From assembly GCA_945865725.1 (NCBI GenBank), contig CAMBEO010000001.1, forward strand, positions 1 through 51,101: DNA of 51,101 nt, given 5' to 3'. The translations under genes were made by a program, and so were the position numbers. Below the pieces are notes generated by a model. It had not been told where the DNA came from. It saw nothing but the letters and a program-made list of their open reading frames with translations, and did no database searches. This DNA comes from Thermoflexus hugenholtzii JAD2. Lineage in GTDB: Bacteria; Chloroflexota; UBA11872; UBA12225. This document shows, piece by piece, positions 49,621 through 51,101 of the stretch. The first letter of the stretch is position 1; every line of letters begins with the position of its first letter.

Positions 49621-51101
49621 TTACCGCTTGAGGTTGACGAGGTCCTGCAACATCTCGTCCGACGTGGTGATGATGCGGCTGTTCGCCTGGAACCCGCGTT
49701 CGGCGCGGATCATGTCGGTGAACTGGACCGAGAGGTCGACGTTCGAGAGTTCGAGCTGCCCGTTGTTGATCTGTCCGCGCGCCCCGATCCCGGGGACGCC
49801 GACTTGCGGGATGCCCGAGTTCGCCGACTGAGCGACGAGGTTCTGGCTTACCAGGAGAAGGCCGCCCGGGTTCGCGAAGGTCGCGAGGGCGATCTGGCCA
49901 AGCGCCTCCTGGACACCGTTCGAGTACGAGCCCATGATCGTCCCGTCCGACCCGACCGTGAAGCTGGTCAGGGTCCCGGTCGGGTACCCGTCGTTCTCGA
50001 CCGCCGAGACGGTGTTGCCGTCCTGGAGCTGCGTCATGCGGCTGAAGTCGAGCGCCACTTGCTGGCCCTGCGCCTGGCCGTTGGCGAACTGCAGGGTCAC
50101 GCGGGCGCCGGTCAGGTTCGACGTCTCCGCCGGGTTCGTTAGGCCCGCCGTCGCCGTCGCGGTCACGACCGACTGGAACTTCCCGGCGTTCTCGAAGGTC
50201 ACGAACCCAGACGCCTGCGTACCGGTCGTGCCAGTCGTCACGATGTTGGTGCCGGCGTCGAGGTTGGCGACGCTCCACTTCCACGTGTTGTTGGCGATGG
50301 CCGGGGTCACGCCGCTTGCCGTCGCGACCTGCTTCTCGAACTTGACCGTCACCTCGTGCGCCATGCCGAGGGTGTCGTACGCGACGAACGAGGTCGTCAT
50401 CGTCTCGAGACCGGTCGAAGCGCGCCCCTTGAGGACGGAGCCGAGGTCGAGGGCAGAACTTGGCGAGGTGCCGAAGGAGAGCGCCTTTGCGCCCTTGAAG
50501 ACGAGCGCGGCGTCGCCGGCGACACTTGCCGCGTCGGCCACGGTCACCGAGATGCCAACGGTCGCGGCGCCGCCGGCCGCCCGCATCGCCGTCTGAAGGC
50601 TGGTCGCAAGGTCGGCCACCACGGCCCCCTTCGCAACGGCCGTAAGCGCGGCCGTCGTGTAGGTGACCCCGCCGTAGGTGAAGGTGACGGTATCGGTGCC
50701 CGATACGGCGAAGGCCGTCTTGCCGATGTTGGCAATGTCGGTGTCCTCGATCACGCCCGTGCCGAGGAGGTCCGTCGATGACCCGTTCAGGTTGCCGTTG
50801 AATGAAACACCACCGGTCGCCTTGGCATTGACCCCCGCACCCAAGGGGATGGTCAGGGGCGCGGACGGCGGCATCGCGGTGTTGATGACCTTCTGGCCAG
50901 CGGCGTTGGTGGAGGCCATCCACCCGTTCACGCGCAGGCCGGTCGCCGGCGAGATCAGCGCGCCGGTCTGGTCGAGGTCGAACGACCCATCGCGGCTGAA
51001 GTACTTCTTCGCCCCGTCAGTCATGATGAAGTAGCCGTCGCCCGCGATCGCCATGTCGGTGATCTTGGACGTGTTGCTCAGGACGCCTTGCGTGTTGAGC
51101 C
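49621..51101 (-). CDS. flgE: flagellar hook protein FlgE, 5' end beyond right window edge
   Basis: MAIAGDGYFIMTDGAKKYFSRDGSFDLDQTGAL; C-term NGQLELSNVDLSVQFTDMIRAERGFQANSRIITTSDEMLQDLVNLKR; reading frame open to window end. Confidence 0.93.
   Translation of the reverse strand, partial: LNTQGVLSNTSKITDMAIAGDGYFIMTDGAKKYFSRDGSFDLDQTGALISPATGLRVNGWMASTNAAGQKVINTAMPPSAPLTIPLGAGVNAKATGGVSFNGNLNGSSTDLLGTGVIEDTDIANIGKTAFAVSGTDTVTFTYGGVTYTTAALTAVAKGAVVADLATSLQTAMRAAGGAATVGISVTVADAASVAGDAALVFKGAKALSFGTSPSSALDLGSVLKGRASTGLETMTTSFVAYDTLGMAHEVTVKFEKQVATASGVTPAIANNTWKWSVANLDAGTNIVTTGTTGTQASGFVTFENAGKFQSVVTATATAGLTNPAETSNLTGARVTLQFANGQAQGQQVALDFSRMTQLQDGNTVSAVENDGYPTGTLTSFTVGSDGTIMGSYSNGVQEALGQIALATFANPGGLLLVSQNLVAQSANSGIPQVGVPGIGARGQINNGQLELSNVDLSVQFTDMIRAERGFQANSRIITTSDEMLQDLVNLKR

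Noticed and set aside
49304-50923. 539-aa minus ORF overlapping flgE in another frame
   Set aside because: Shadow frame; FlgE motifs are in the 49621-51101 frame and a terminator lies at 49542-49582.

Overview
GC-rich bacterial chromosome window. Gene content (lone GltB, GyrA, MnmG, flagellar genes, TAXI-TRAP, class F-like sortase) suggests a Chloroflexota-type lineage, but I could not run a taxonomic search. It opens with the 5' part of a 16S rRNA gene (minus strand). Recognisable genes: GH1-like hydrolase, iron-containing ADH, YHYH protein, DgoD-like dehydratase, MoaD-MoaE fusion, thymidylate kinase, SpoIIIAA/Ycf45-like ATPase with R3H end, acetyl-CoA synthetase, GltB, MoaC, PAP2-like protein, GyrA, MnmG, D-2-hydroxyacid dehydrogenase, VOC protein, LPNTG beta-propeller, FlhB-C-like and FliK-like proteins, sortase, TAXI-DUF1850-TRAP operon and FlgE (cut by the right edge). 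Least explained content: (i) a tandemly duplicated two-gene membrane cassette A-B-A'-B' (2408-7138) facing a GT-C-like module (7156-11107); (ii) a 16S gene whose EUB338/341F and 805R/806R sites are altered, with compensatory helix changes indicating a genuine rRNA; (iii) a mosaic of dispersed palindromic repeats, one inside the reading frame of the TRAP permease and one pair flanking acs plus a secreted protein as inverted repeats; (iv) a sortase next to an LPXTG beta-propeller within a split flagellar locus; (v) an unknown three-gene cluster ending in an 18-unit DAPPVA repeat.
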